Of a DNA stretch of 64,000 bases, positions 27,109 to 38,980 are shown one piece after another. The notes beneath the pieces are model-generated. The model was given only the letters and a program-made list of their open reading frames with translations. It was not told the DNA's origin and did not search any database. Every line of letters begins with the position of its first letter. The stretch's first letter is position 1. A program made the translations under genes and the position numbers. This stretch comes from Armadillidium nasatum (lineage: Eukaryota; Arthropoda; Malacostraca; Isopoda; Armadillidiidae), in contig SEYY01024197.1 of the NCBI GenBank assembly GCA_009176605.1, positions 1-64,000 of the forward strand, in the 5' to 3' direction.

Positions 27109-28960
27109 TCATATGATTGAATTTTCATTACATACTCCCCCACTCGTCAAAACTTGACAGATAAAGAGATATGATCTTATGAAATTGACTGTCAATGAAA
27201 AGTCCTTTGTGAAATATTGAACCATTTCTTTGAATACCTCCTTAGTGATAATAGGAGTGTTGAGATGGGTTACTCCCATCATATAGGCAGTAAAAATGTT
27301 AAACTGACCTTGAACTAGGTCTATTTGTTCCAGGGTCATGCGCTGTATTGGGTGCAGTAAGGAAACAGAAGTTTGAAGTCGCTTAGAACTAAGAGTATGA
27401 GATGAAGAAGTAGGCCTTTTTCTGGATAAATACTTAGAATGAGCACTTAGTTGATCATTATGAGTATAACTAATACCCCCAGATGAAATGCTGGGTAAAC
27501 TTTCCTCTAATCCCAATGAAGAGGGAGAAGAGGAACAAGGAGATTGAGAAAGTTGAGAGCGTAGGTCATGTTTGTTTTGTTGATAGTCTCCTGACATTCG
27601 TTCATGGGGTATCATTTTACGTCGTGATGTCTCGTTTAAGTTTGTCATGGTTGTCGGTAATAATTATGAGGGTTTTTATCTTCGAAGATGGTGTAATTAT
27701 GGAGTAATCCAGAATGCATCAATAAATTCGTTCGAGGGATGAATTCCATCTATCAACGGACCATTTGAGCCCAAAGAATAAATATCATTATCTGGGATAA
27801 GCAAGCTTTCATAATTCCTGTTGGTAGACTTGCTCATAAGAACAAGTACTTCTGAAAGAGCCACAGTATGTTTTCCGGACCATCTAACTTCTTGGGTGTG
27901 AAGTCTCATGAGTTCTTTATATACGCGAGATGCATCTTGATTTAAATTTGTAGCTGATGAATGAGGGAGAGAAAATACCAATCTCTGACTTCTGTAGGCG
28001 CAAACTCTATATTGCGTTAGATGTTATAGTATGGGAGATCGGGAAAGATGGGTATCATTATATATAATTGAGCTTTGGGACAGATATTTTTCACTTGCAT
28101 CAACATTGATTTAATAATCGGAACTGAGCTTTCAGCTTGATTGTTCAAATCCAGGAATACTACTGAGTATTGTTTGGCTGCTTGATTAGGCTTTTGTTTA
28201 CTGACGAAGCTAACTCTTTTATATGCTTGTCTAAACAATGAGAACACCAAGATATGTTGTATTGGGGCGTAATTCTCTTCCTAATGCAGTTGGTATATCC
28301 TCAAATTTTGGGAGCATTGCACGTTTAAATATGAATTCATGATTAGTTGGGTTATGTACAGAGGGTTTATAATTATCCTCTAAATAGGATATCCAAGAAT
28401 GGCCAATCAATAATACCTGAAAAATAAAGATGAATAAAATTGGATATATGTTTAGGTAATAAAATAATAAAAATTTTTTTTTTCAATACAGGGTTATACG
28501 GTGGTATTATTTATGGTTTTGGTAGTATTTGTAGTAAGAGGTGGGTATAATGGTGTAAGTATTGGTTTACTCCTTTTTACAGAGGATTTGGAAGGTCGTT
28601 GTTTTTCTAAAACAGTCTCCTGAACCCAGGGCAAGTCAGGAGAAATATATGGCTTCTTTTGCCTTGTTCTTTGAGCTATTGTTTCGATATTAGACTTTGG
28701 AATTGTTATATCTTCGACCTCAATTGAAGGTGCACAATGAACAAACTTTTTACTAGAAGTGACGGGTGTTGAAGTTTTGTGAGAAAATGTATTGTATTCA
28801 TCAAAAGTTTTTAACAAGTCTTGTATAACACTAACATCTATGTCAAGTGTAGGTGAAACTGGAGAAGACTTAGTTAATTCTATAGGACGTTGTTGAAAGA
28901 AAGAGTCATCTAATACAGGTATACCTTGGAAATATGGCGGGTATGGTTCCAGACCACCGC
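27109..28960 (-). pseudogene. SGNH-hydrolase-like protein gene with a short intron, interrupted
   Basis: Reading on the minus strand from the LTR border, a Ser/Thr/Pro-rich segment starts GGLEPYPPYFQGIPVLDDSF and ends about 28500 in KTINNTT. An 83-bp intron (28417-28499, GTATAA...TTTTTCAG) joins it in phase to VLLIGHSWISYLEDNY, a block I of the SGNH fold with GHS in place of GDS. Further on are QYSVVFLDLNNQAESS (central block) and AQLYIMIPIFPDLPYYN. The C-terminal catalytic pair follows as PLIDGIHPSNEFIDAFW (DxxH). A last open stretch, 27648 to 27109, is Ser-rich and basic (YLSRKRPTSSSH) and unrecognised. The SGNH part changes frame twice, and whether these changes are frameshifts or unseen introns is unclear. 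It may be a host gene or cargo of an old element. Its 5' part is cut off by the Gypsy insertion. Confidence 0.5.
28417..28499 (-). other. Predicted 83-bp intron in the SGNH-like gene
   Basis: The donor is ACC|GTATAA and the acceptor is TTTATTTTTCAG|GTATTA, with a good pyrimidine tract. Both flanking exons are in phase 0, and removal connects the Ser/Pro-rich segment directly to the GHS block. Without removal the frame stops at once after the donor. Confidence 0.55.
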
Positions 28961-30202
28961 TGTTAGGGAGAGCTAGAACTTGTGAATGAACTAACTTGCC
29001 TACACAGGACTTTTGGGAAATGACCCAAGATTTGATGGAACACCTATATATTACATTCAAATCCGTCAGCCATGAAAAAGGGGCCAACCTATCACAAGCT
29101 TTGCGCGTTTATATGGGACACTATTTGCACTAGTCAATTAACTTTAACGAACCTAGTTTTATTATCAATCAAACAATTTAACTAAAGTATAAGGGATGAG
29201 GGATAGTAAAAGAAATGTTTACTGATATTACATTTACTTAATGATGAATTGCTAATCAAACAAAAAAATTTATTAAAATGAATAAGTTTAACTTTTATTA
29301 AATGGAATTATATTTAAAACAGACCAAAATTTTATAGTTTATCTCTTTTTGTCATTAATTTTGCACTCTTGTTTATTAAGGAATGTCCGGTATTTAACCT
29401 CTATTAATGGGATAGTGTTGGGAATGGGCAACAACTTGCTGTGTCAGTTAATACTTAAACTAGGAGAAATATTTTCCTCTTAAGTGGAGTTGGTTAGTGA
29501 TGAAATACAGGAGTTGGAAGAAGAGTATATAATATTTTTGGCTTATCTAATTTGGTAGTTGTAGCTGGCTTCTCTCTTCCTTTCCTTGTATAATTTTTTG
29601 GTTTGTATATAGTATCTTGTTTTGTTCTTCAATGCTACAAGATGCTGAATGGATGCTTCACTATTGGGGATCCGGTAATGATACAAGGCTGGAATGGTCG
29701 ACAACCAGCATTAGACGTCCACAGGTTGTAATGGTCTCACAAGGTGTCCAGGACTGGATTCTGTATAATTTAGTCCCGATACTAGAAGCCTATGGAGATT
29801 GGTTTTATTAAATCTTTATCCCATTAATATTAGGTATGTGTTACAATTACCATTATACACATTAGAGTCAATAATTAACATCGTTACATAATATAATAAG
29901 TATATACAACTTTACCTTATTGAAGGCTTTTTCCTTGTATGAACAATTTAATTCCCTATTGGTGGAGGCCTAATACTTGAATGTAAAACATATAAATTCA
30001 AAAATAATAAAAATCAATATTCTGAAAAATAAAAATAATTAATAACATCTTTCCATTTAACACAGACATAGAATGAACATAAAACAAATAATTTAAAATA
30101 AATAACTGATTGTCTAATGATCATCAGTACTACTGATGATAAAAAAAAAGAAAACTAGAAAAATAGTTCAAAACAAATAACTTTTTTGACTCTCCCTTTT
30201 AT
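28961..30202 (-). repeat. Gypsy 1, 3' LTR
   Basis: On the plus strand it runs from TGTTAGGGAGAGC to CTCTCCCTTTTA. On the element's strand it starts TAAAAGGGAGAG and ends CCCTAACA. It matches the other LTR nearly base for base. Confidence 0.93.
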
Positions 30203-30232
30203 CCCCCTCCACCAGATTTTAGCCCCCCCCTA
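30203..30232 (-). other. Gypsy 1 polypurine tract
   Basis: On the element's strand the sequence GGTGGAGGGGGA lies immediately upstream of the 3' LTR, the usual place of the plus-strand primer. A second G-run (GGGGGGGG) lies a few bases further upstream. Confidence 0.75.
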
Positions 30233-30467
30233 TTTTCCGAAGGACTATTTTTCATATGAAGTAGTTACAAATACAAGATAAGGAATACATATACAAAATA
30301 AAGAACATATACAAAATATGGAATGAAAATACAAGAGCATTACAAAAATAAAATTCTTTACAAAAATATAAAATGTTTTTCATACATTTCCTTAGAATCA
30401 TTAACTTTTATTCTAATTCCTCTTTGGTTTGAGGACATATCTATATATAAATATTATATATATCCAA

Positions 30468-30509
<42 letters not shown>

Positions 30510-31262
30510 AAATTAATTAATTTATTTATTTATTTATTTATTTTGTTTACAATTGTTTTCTTAAATCAAATTCCCTTTTATTTTATTTATTTATTTATTT
30601 TTTTCCTGTACAGCTTTTTCCAGATCATGGAATAACCAGGATTGGTATTCCAGGTTATTATTAGTATGAGCTGATCTTTGCTCAATTGTTTGTTTAACGA
30701 TGGCTTGGAAAATGGGAGCATTTGCATCACTGTCACATGAATCATGATTATGAACTGCTGGAATCTGTGGAGACACAATATTGTGATTACTACCATATAT
30801 GAGTAGTGCTCCCGCAACTCCGCTACTCCCCCCATCTAAGCACTAATTTGACTCAGCAAGTGTTAAACAAGGAGTTGCGGTCGTTATTAAATTATTTATG
30901 ATTTTTGTACAGCAATCTGTAGTGATTGTTGAGTCTGCAACCCCATTTAATGTTCTTGTTTTTAAAGTTATATATTGTTTTAATAAAGAAATAATTATTC
31001 TCTTTGATGAAAGCAATCCTAATAATAAAAAGAAATAAACCATTTTCAAGCACTTTATTAATTTAGCATATTAACTTATTGAAATGAAAAACAAGATAAA
31101 TGTGAGTTATGTTTTTATATTTTTAATTCATCAAAGCAACATAAAAATCTCAAAAAAAAATTTTCTTTAAATTTAGCAATTTCAATTAACCAAAACAAAA
31201 TATATTTAATTAAAATCACTTGCAAAAATTTTGTATCAGTCTTTAGAAAAAAAAGAAAAACA
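30233..31262 (-). other. Gypsy 1, region between pol and the 3' LTR
   Basis: About 1 kb with a poly-T run (30472-30506) and (TTTA)n runs on the plus strand. On the minus strand there are short open segments, one of them starting with a hydrophobic stretch (VYFFLLLGLLSS). I do not recognise a product, and no envelope-type domain is identifiable. Confidence 0.4.
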
Positions 31263-34200
31263 TTATGTACTTGTTGTTGTTACAGGAAAGGATAGCCTAG
31301 AAGACCTAACATGTTCTAAGGGGTGTGGCATTACATTAGGGAGATCTGAGACTGTCCCTCGGGATCGCGTCAAAGGTCTAGCAACAGGAGTTTCTATTAT
31401 AATTGTGGGTGATCCTACAGGTAAATCTTCTCGAGATAAACTTCTTCTAAGAACTAGTTCTCCTTCTATTGAATAATCGTCTGGTAGACAATCCAGATGG
31501 GGAACAGTGGACATTTGAGTAATTCCAAAGTTGTCTTCTAGAAATTTTCTTAAGGTACCTGGTGATTGAGTTTCAGAGTATGATGACCCTTTAGGTATAT
31601 TCGATGTGGTTAATTCATTAATAGTTCTATCTACTTCAGGCGCGATCAAAGTGGAATTTATCCATCCTTCAACTAATGGATCTATGACAGTATTTTCATG
31701 TGGATCATGTACATACATGGGCGTTTGATTCCATTCTACATCGTGATCTTCTGGACTGATATTAACATTTTCATTATTTGGTGATGGATTATCACTGGGG
31801 TATTCGGTATAGTCCCACGGAAAGTTTTCAAATCCACTGAATTCGAACGATGAATCTTCTAGATCAACAAAGTTGTAAATTTCTCTATCAGCCGATTTGG
31901 GTATTAGTGTTTCAGGACTATTCTGCACTTGGGATGAACATGATTGCGTTTCGGAAGTACTTTGCAATTGGGACGAATTTAAGAGAGGAGGCGAAATTGT
32001 GTAAGTAATGTTATGCATAGGGACAGATGGAAGGACAGTAGAAGAGTTAGGAGAAAGAGGGGAGACAGATGGAATAGGACTATCTAGCGTACTAGATACT
32101 GAGTCCTGGAGGGGTAAAAATCTAATTTGCCTATTATTTTCCCTATCCCTTTGACTTACTACATTTTTACTCTTATTATCCATCTGTGCAATTGTACTTT
32201 GCAACATTTTCAAACGCCCTGTTATTGATTCGACCAGGTTCTGGGTGTCAGCAGAACTTACTGGTATGTCAGCGAATCCCAGAAAATCATCCTCACTATC
32301 TTCCATTTCCTGTGGATATTCATCCTGCAAAATCTCTTCATCAATACTATCACCCTCATACAATCCCATAGAAGAATTAGATTGTACGGAATGACTATCT
32401 TCAGTATTCACATCCAAATTCTCATCTAATTCATCAGTTTTGAAAAGAATGTCAGCAAACTGTGGGTTTCCTTTTAAATATTTGGGTATTTCGACCCATT
32501 TTCTTAAATGCGAAAAGTGTACTTTCTCTTCCCTAGCATTTGGATTATTTATTCTTTTAATATTATAGGTTAATTTATTTTCATTGACTTTTGTGATGAC
32601 AAAAGGTCCTTCCCACCTAATTTTAAATTTATTCTCAACATGATGTCCTTTATGTATTACCTTTTTAGACACTTTCTGACCTTTCTTGTATGGTTCAAAA
32701 TTTGTAGTACCTTCATCCCAGTACTGCGGAAAACTGTGAGAGACTTCACGATGTACATTATTTAGTATGAACTCAGATGGTGAAGTTTTCAATGAACTAT
32801 GATAAGTATGATTGTAAATACTCATTGATGATGGAAGCTCCTCATCCCAATCTGATTCATGGTCTAATACTAAACATTTCAATGATTGAATCAAACTACG
32901 ATTAAATCTCTCACAAATTCCATTACTTGCTGGATGTAGTGGTGAGGTTTTTATATGTTGAATATTAAATTCGGATAAAACTTGTTGAAAATTGGCGGAT
33001 ACAAATTCTGTGCCATTGTCTGTCAACATTCTGTTAGGTATTTTTAATAAGAAGGGTAGCATTTTCTTCTTGAAAACTCTGGCTACAGTGTCACTTTGCT
33101 TGTTGGTGATTGGGACTACGCAAGCCCACTTAGTAAAGTGATCGATAAGGACTGCTGCGTATTTGTTCCCTGATCTTGTTACGGGAAATTGTAGTAGATC
33201 CATAGCCATTAGATCGAACGGACTATTTGCTGTTATTTTTAATGTAGGTGGTACTATATTTGTTGAGTGTGTTTTCAATTTCTGGCACGTAGGACAACAT
33301 TTTACGATGTCAGATACTATTTGATTGACTCGCGGATGCCAAAAATGTCTGTACAATAATTCTAACAACTTATTTCTTCCAACGTGAGCACATCCCCAAT
33401 GTAAATTGATTACTACAGAGATTAGAAACTTGAAGGAGAGTACATACAATAATTTACCTGAGCTATGTTGATAATACAGTATGTCATTTTGCATCATTAA
33501 TCTGTGATGATGTGCTTTGAATATTTGGGTCCGTTTATTCCACTGAGTAGCTGGAATTTGTTTCTTAAGGTACCCTTTGATAGAACGAATAATGGAGTCA
33601 TTTCTTTGGTCTTCCATAATATCCATTTCAGGGATATTATGTTGGGTTATATCAACCTGGTCATATACCAGATTAATAGAATGGATATTTATGATGATTT
33701 CGTCCATATTTGCTCTAATTACTGGAGGTTGTTTTCTCAAATAATTATAATGAACCCCTCCTAAACATTTTAGACTGCATATTTCTGGAGCATCAGGAGA
33801 ACCATACGTCATAGGTTTTATATCTTTGTAGTATATTTGCACTCTTACTTTAAATAGTTTACAAAAAGCCTCTATTACTTCTGGTTTTGGGATGTGTCCA
33901 CTTAGTTTCATCGCAACCAATTGTTTGCGAATGTTTTTCTCTTTTAATTTATATTTTTCTATATTCTTTAAAAGTTCATCAACTACTGATACTCGTAACT
34001 CCAGATGATTTTCGGTAGTACCATACAGAAATAAGGAAAAGCACATGAATAATGCATCACCACCTCCTGGAATAGTGATCATTTCAAATCCTGGAGGTAT
34101 AAATTCAGTTTCGCGTGTGTTAGCATTGGCTTGTTCTTGTAATGGTAAATCTGGTACTGGGGATCTCGACAATGCGTCAGCTATGAGGTTACTTTTCCCC

Positions 34201-36557
34201 ACTATGTGTCGGATCTCAAAGTCGAACTCGTTTAATTCTTCCCAAGTTCTAGAAACTCTTCCGTCAACCATACTCATATTTTGTAAGTATATTAGCGGTT
34301 GGTGATCTGTATGGATGACAAATTTGACTCCTCTCAAGAAAGCTTTTAGTGATTTTACAGCCCATCGTAATGCTGTTAGTTCCTTGTCAATGGTACTGTA
34401 GTTCTTTTGAGCACCATTAAAAGTTGTAGAAATGTAGGCGATGGGTCTTTGGACTCCCTTTTGCTTCTGAGAAAGACTGGCACCTGCTCCTATATCAGAA
34501 GCATCAACATGAAGTTCCATTGGGGATGCCTCAGAACTATAGTCTGGGAAACCCAGCAAGATGGGATTCACTAATGCCTGCTTTAGTTGATCAAAAGCAT
34601 ATTGACATTTTTCATCCCAGGAGACAGTCTTCCCTCCTGTTTGAGAAGATAATGGTTTTGCTATTTGAGAGCAATTTGGTATGTGTCTTCTATAAAAATT
34701 TACCATACCTAGGAATTGTCTGAGTTGCTTTACCGTTGTTGGTGTGGGGAATTCTAATACTCCCTTTAGATTCTTTTCTAAAGGCATTATTCCATTATCA
34801 GAGACTCGATGGCCAAGAAATTCTACTTCCTCTCTACAAAGCTTTGTTTTTCTTGGTTTTAACTTATAACCGTTTGATCCTAAGGCTGTTAGAACCTTAT
34901 CTAAAGTGTTGAGATGGTCCTCAAAAGTCTTCCCAAGAATGATGATGTCATCAAGGTATACCATAACCTTATTCCAGGGAAGTCCTGCAAGAGCGAGCAT
35001 CATGCCGCGTTGGAATGTTGCAGGGCCATTTTTTACTCCGAATGGCATTTTTAAATATTCATACTGACCAAATGGTGTTGAGAAAGCTGTTTTTTCTATG
35101 CTATCTGGGTCCATATTGATCTGATAGTAGCCCTTGATTAAGTCAATTGTGGTGAAAAACTTGTTGCCATGCATGTTGTAGATCATGTCAATCAAGTTGG
35201 GTAAAGGAAATGAATCCCCTTTAGTAGCATTATTAAGTTTTCTGTAGTCGATACAGAGCCTCAGGGAACCGTCAGGTTTTCGAACAGGTACCACAGGCGC
35301 TGAGAAGGGTGACTTACTTGGTCTTATGATGTTCCCTTCTAAAAGGTCTTTACATTCTTTCTCTATTTCTTGAGCCAAAGGTCCTTGAATTCTACGTACT
35401 GGAACTCTGACGGGTCTATCCGATTCCAATTCGATATTGTGGGTGATGTTGGTGGCAACTCCCACATCATTATCCCCTGTACTTAACACAGATACATGCT
35501 TTTGTAACACTCTAATTAGTTGATTTTTTTGATCCATCGTTAAGTTAAGTTCTTCTATTTGGAATTCGGATATTATCGTATTTACATCCCAGTATCGTTC
35601 AGGGTATATACCTACTTTGGTTACTTCCTGAATCATAGGAACAATTTCCAACTTTTCTGCTGGTTTAATCTTTCCCACGAGGGTGTTTCTTTTTATTCGT
35701 TTTTCTTGGTCCGTGTAATTTATTATCGCTATTTTAACATTGTCCACCCTGAGATCGAGAATTCCTGGTATTATGGAAACACCCGGGATATCCATGCCTT
35801 GGAATTCTACCAGTGGACAACGTTGACTAGCTTCCTGCTGAATTTTATCAACCACAATAGATACCATTCTGCATTGTAACGGCTTTAGGACCGTAATTTC
35901 CGGTACAACACAATTATAGAAAGGTATATTGTAGCTAATATCTTTCCCTACTGTTATTAATTTTTTACGAACTCGGTGCACTAATTCACGGCGAGTCAGA
36001 TCCGGTAAAAGATTATTATCCCTTAACGAAACTGCGCCTAGTACAACATTATGAGTCATAGAGTCAATGGGAACTACAAATAACATTATTGGTTGAGGAG
36101 TAACGAACCCATTTTCGAAAACTATTTTCCTCTCGATATAATGTTCAACGGGTATTTTGGATGTACCCCCAAATCCTTTCAAAGCTGTGACATTAACGTC
36201 AGAGGCTAGTTTGAGTTCTATGTTTTTCAATGTGTGCAGAACCCCTGCATTGACGAGACTTACCCCTGCTCCAGTATCGATCATACAGTCGAAATACTGA
36301 GAACATTCAGGATGGTCCAATGCAACTGAAACTATCAAGGGGTCCACATCAGCCTGACATAGATTGAACAGAATATCGCAGTCTCTAGACTGATTCCGAT
36401 TTTCCGATTCCAATGGGTCCTTCCCATCATTATTGATATCTGTCTTTTTTCGATCCCGATTATTATGAGCCATTTGTTTCGAAGTTCGATTTTTACAACT
36501 CTCCACAATGTGGCTCACCATTGCGGAGTGGGATAGTTTCCCAAATCTTCTGTACAT
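31263..36557 (-). CDS. Gypsy 1 pol polyprotein (protease, RT, RNase H, OTU-like segment, integrase)
   Basis: The open frame is 1764 codons long. Domains in order: aspartic protease with CMIDTGAGVSLVNA near residue 91; reverse transcriptase with LCIDYRKLNNATKGDSFPLP, LIKGYYQINMD and VMVYLDDIIILG near 534; RNase H with ELHVDASDIGAGASL near 687 and IDKELTALRWAVKSLKAFL. An unusual insert follows at about 834-940, GGGDALFMCFSLFLYGTTEN ... LGGVHYNYL, which resembles an OTU fold. Next come the integrase zinc module (H-H-C-C, PTCQKLK) near 1054-1090, its DDE core (MAMDLLQFP, RMLTDNGTEFVS, SNGICERFNRS) and a GPF-like module (RWEGPFVITKV) near 1318. A Ser/Pro/Asp-rich tail of about 430 residues has no recognised domain. 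The start overlaps the end of gag in another frame, an arrangement common in this family. Confidence 0.92.
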   Translation of the reverse strand: MYRRFGKLSHSAMVSHIVESCKNRTSKQMAHNNRDRKKTDINNDGKDPLESENRNQSRDCDILFNLCQADVDPLIVSVALDHPECSQYFDCMIDTGAGVSLVNAGVLHTLKNIELKLASDVNVTALKGFGGTSKIPVEHYIERKIVFENGFVTPQPIMLFVVPIDSMTHNVVLGAVSLRDNNLLPDLTRRELVHRVRKKLITVGKDISYNIPFYNCVVPEITVLKPLQCRMVSIVVDKIQQEASQRCPLVEFQGMDIPGVSIIPGILDLRVDNVKIAIINYTDQEKRIKRNTLVGKIKPAEKLEIVPMIQEVTKVGIYPERYWDVNTIISEFQIEELNLTMDQKNQLIRVLQKHVSVLSTGDNDVGVATNITHNIELESDRPVRVPVRRIQGPLAQEIEKECKDLLEGNIIRPSKSPFSAPVVPVRKPDGSLRLCIDYRKLNNATKGDSFPLPNLIDMIYNMHGNKFFTTIDLIKGYYQINMDPDSIEKTAFSTPFGQYEYLKMPFGVKNGPATFQRGMMLALAGLPWNKVMVYLDDIIILGKTFEDHLNTLDKVLTALGSNGYKLKPRKTKLCREEVEFLGHRVSDNGIMPLEKNLKGVLEFPTPTTVKQLRQFLGMVNFYRRHIPNCSQIAKPLSSQTGGKTVSWDEKCQYAFDQLKQALVNPILLGFPDYSSEASPMELHVDASDIGAGASLSQKQKGVQRPIAYISTTFNGAQKNYSTIDKELTALRWAVKSLKAFLRGVKFVIHTDHQPLIYLQNMSMVDGRVSRTWEELNEFDFEIRHIVGKSNLIADALSRSPVPDLPLQEQANANTRETEFIPPGFEMITIPGGGDALFMCFSLFLYGTTENHLELRVSVVDELLKNIEKYKLKEKNIRKQLVAMKLSGHIPKPEVIEAFCKLFKVRVQIYYKDIKPMTYGSPDAPEICSLKCLGGVHYNYLRKQPPVIRANMDEIIINIHSINLVYDQVDITQHNIPEMDIMEDQRNDSIIRSIKGYLKKQIPATQWNKRTQIFKAHHHRLMMQNDILYYQHSSGKLLYVLSFKFLISVVINLHWGCAHVGRNKLLELLYRHFWHPRVNQIVSDIVKCCPTCQKLKTHSTNIVPPTLKITANSPFDLMAMDLLQFPVTRSGNKYAAVLIDHFTKWACVVPITNKQSDTVARVFKKKMLPFLLKIPNRMLTDNGTEFVSANFQQVLSEFNIQHIKTSPLHPASNGICERFNRSLIQSLKCLVLDHESDWDEELPSSMSIYNHTYHSSLKTSPSEFILNNVHREVSHSFPQYWDEGTTNFEPYKKGQKVSKKVIHKGHHVENKFKIRWEGPFVITKVNENKLTYNIKRINNPNAREEKVHFSHLRKWVEIPKYLKGNPQFADILFKTDELDENLDVNTEDSHSVQSNSSMGLYEGDSIDEEILQDEYPQEMEDSEDDFLGFADIPVSSADTQNLVESITGRLKMLQSTIAQMDNKSKNVVSQRDRENNRQIRFLPLQDSVSSTLDSPIPSVSPLSPNSSTVLPSVPMHNITYTISPPLLNSSQLQSTSETQSCSSQVQNSPETLIPKSADREIYNFVDLEDSSFEFSGFENFPWDYTEYPSDNPSPNNENVNISPEDHDVEWNQTPMYVHDPHENTVIDPLVEGWINSTLIAPEVDRTINELTTSNIPKGSSYSETQSPGTLRKFLEDNFGITQMSTVPHLDCLPDDYSIEGELVLRRSLSREDLPVGSPTIIIETPVARPLTRSRGTVSDLPNVMPHPLEHVRSSRLSFPVTTTST

Positions 36558-38471
36558 TTTCCCTCTTCATGTGACTCTCCACACACGTTACAATTGGTAA
36601 CATATTTTGTCTTTGGTCGAGCTCCAGCCATAGCCCAAGGATCTGAGGATGGCCTAGTAGTCTCGAAGGTCCTAGTTTGATATTGCTCCCTCTGAGGTAA
36701 AGGTCTTTGTTCTTGGAATTTGGGGAGTTGTTCTTGAGCCCTGGTAGATGCAATTCCATGGTTGTTTCGGGAAGTACAATGCATCCCCAAGTGTTTACCC
36801 TTACAAAAAGGACATTCAGGGGTCTTGTTCTTGGTGGGTGAATCTTTGGTGGGATGATTTTCATTGTTCCTCCAACAATCACTTCTTGTATGATCTTTAG
36901 TTTTGCAGAAACTACAAATATCAAGGTATTTGTAACAATCTGCCATCAAATGACCTCTCTTCCCACAAAAATCACAATGACACACACTACTGTCGTCCTG
37001 CGATCGTTCAGGTATAGGGATATTCTTGATCCTTCTTGGTGGTGTCCGTGGGGCATTTGACCTCTGTTGGTTCGATTTCTGGGGTGGTGTTTGAATTTGA
37101 TTTTTACTGTTTCTTTTCGGAGCTGGCCTTTGAAACATTTCACTCCAAGTTGGTTTTGCTGGAGATACTGCATCAATGTAGATTACATCTTGTTCATCAT
37201 TATCAATGGTTTGTACATGTTGGTGTGGGGTACTGGTGTCTGATTGAAAATTTCTTGGTGAGTCATAATTCCTTTGTGATGTATGGAACTCACGCTCATA
37301 ACTGTCTGCTAACATAACCAGTCTTTCCCAAGGGACTCGCTGTTGGGTACCCATCTCATTTTGTATGAGGTACTCTCTCAATTTGGTTTGAACGGGATAC
37401 GCAACATTAAATAGGAAAGCGGTTCTAAGCGATTCATGGTTTCGCATGTTAGTGTCTGGATAAGCTCTTGATGCTAGTTGTTCCAATCTTAATGCAAACA
37501 TGTTGATATCTTCTCCTGGTTTGCGTTGAGCAGCATGATAATCTCTGAGCTTGTTCTCGTTCCTCCGTTTTTCCTCATGCTCAAACCACTTGAGAAGAGA
37601 TTCCTTCACATCTGTATACTTAGTTGTAGTTTTAGTTATTACCACAAATAGTTTAAGGAATTTGCCACCAAGATATCTTTCAAGTAGCCTCACCCACTGA
37701 TTTGGTGCTTGAGGATACTTTTGTGAACAGTATTCCTCAAAATGTTCAAAAAATTGTTTTAGATCATGATCATTTTCATAATGATACACTTTTGGTTCTA
37801 CTACTCTCGGTGTTTGTACCTTATTTATTAATATAGTTAACAATGACACGGATTGTGTTAACAAGGCCATCTGTTGTTGTAGGATGTCAAACTGTGTTGT
37901 TGTTAATGGTGTTTGGTTCGCAGTAGTAACTGGTGGGGGTGTGGTTGTGGTTTGCATTCTTGGCAACACGTTTGCATTAGTAGTCATTGGTTGAGTTATA
38001 TAAGTCATTGTTGATGTGACTGGTAAGAAGGAAGATACAGAAACAGGGTTTCCAATGTTGAACACTGGCGAAGTAGTAATCTCGGTTTCTGATGATTCGA
38101 AAGGTAATGGAAAGATTTCTCCCTTTCCTTCCCTTTTAAATGTTACTGATTCTGGAGTAGTTATTGGGGTATTGGTAATTTCCATCACTGGTATTAAATT
38201 TGTTATTTGGCACTCAGGGTTCAATCATCTCAAATCCTGTAGATGGTTTAGGACTGGCGGCTTCTAATTTCTTACTCAACTCGCTCATCTGTGCGTTTAA
38301 ATTTCCCATAATACCTCTCACCGCCTCTGCCGATATTACATCTTTCTGAGTACCACCCACTACTTCTCGCTGTACTCCTCCATCTCTCACGGTATTATCA
38401 TTAACCTCTATACTTTGCAAGTATGCCTCTAATGGCGACAGTTGGTCTTCTCCCATATTGTGTTCAGACAT
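36515..38471 (-). CDS. Gypsy 1 gag region with several zinc knuckles
   Basis: The region encodes a capsid-like part (KQFFEHFEEYCSQKYP, QWVRLLERYLGGKFLKLF, FALRLEQLASRAYPD). It is followed by a basic, Gln/Pro-rich stretch and four Cys/His modules: CDFCGKRGHLMADC, CSFCKTKDHTRSDC, CPFCKGKHLGMHC and CNVCGESHEEGKC. The multiple knuckles suggest the nucleocapsid that binds the element's RNA. The N-terminus is rich in Thr and Pro. The end overlaps the start of pol by about 40 bp. Confidence 0.85.
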
Positions 38472-38980
38472 TTTAATTGTATGGTTATATATATAACAGC
38501 TTTCTTGAAAATACCAGAGACAAATAGATTTTTCCTATTTTCCTCTTCTTCACACACCTCTCCAGTTACAGCTGGTTCTTGATCTGCAACGAAAAAAAAG
38601 GTTGGGGCTGCAAAGGCTCTATGCATATACTATTGATATGCCAAGAGTCAACTGCAATCCCTTTATTAGGATTAGCCTACCGTGAGATTAGCTAGGTTAG
38701 TTATTAAAATTATTCTAGAAGTTTCTACAAAGGATAGTAGTAGAAGAAAGCAGAGCAAAGAAGCCTAGGCAAAACAATATGGTTGTAACACAAGGTGATT
38801 AGCAAGCCGAGTGACAAAAATAAGAAGGGTGATAAGAGATGGTGACTCTTAATTTCAAGTTGTCGGTTCGTCGTAAGTAATGATATGACTATCTTTGGGT
38901 CTCACGGTTTCCCGTGGTTGATAATATGGCGAAGCCCACGTTTCCAGTGGTGTTAACCTTCTTAGTGGTTGGATGAGGAA

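Noticed and set aside
30323-30635. Phe-rich frames
   Set aside because: They are translations of poly-T and TTTA runs in the 3' region of Gypsy 1.
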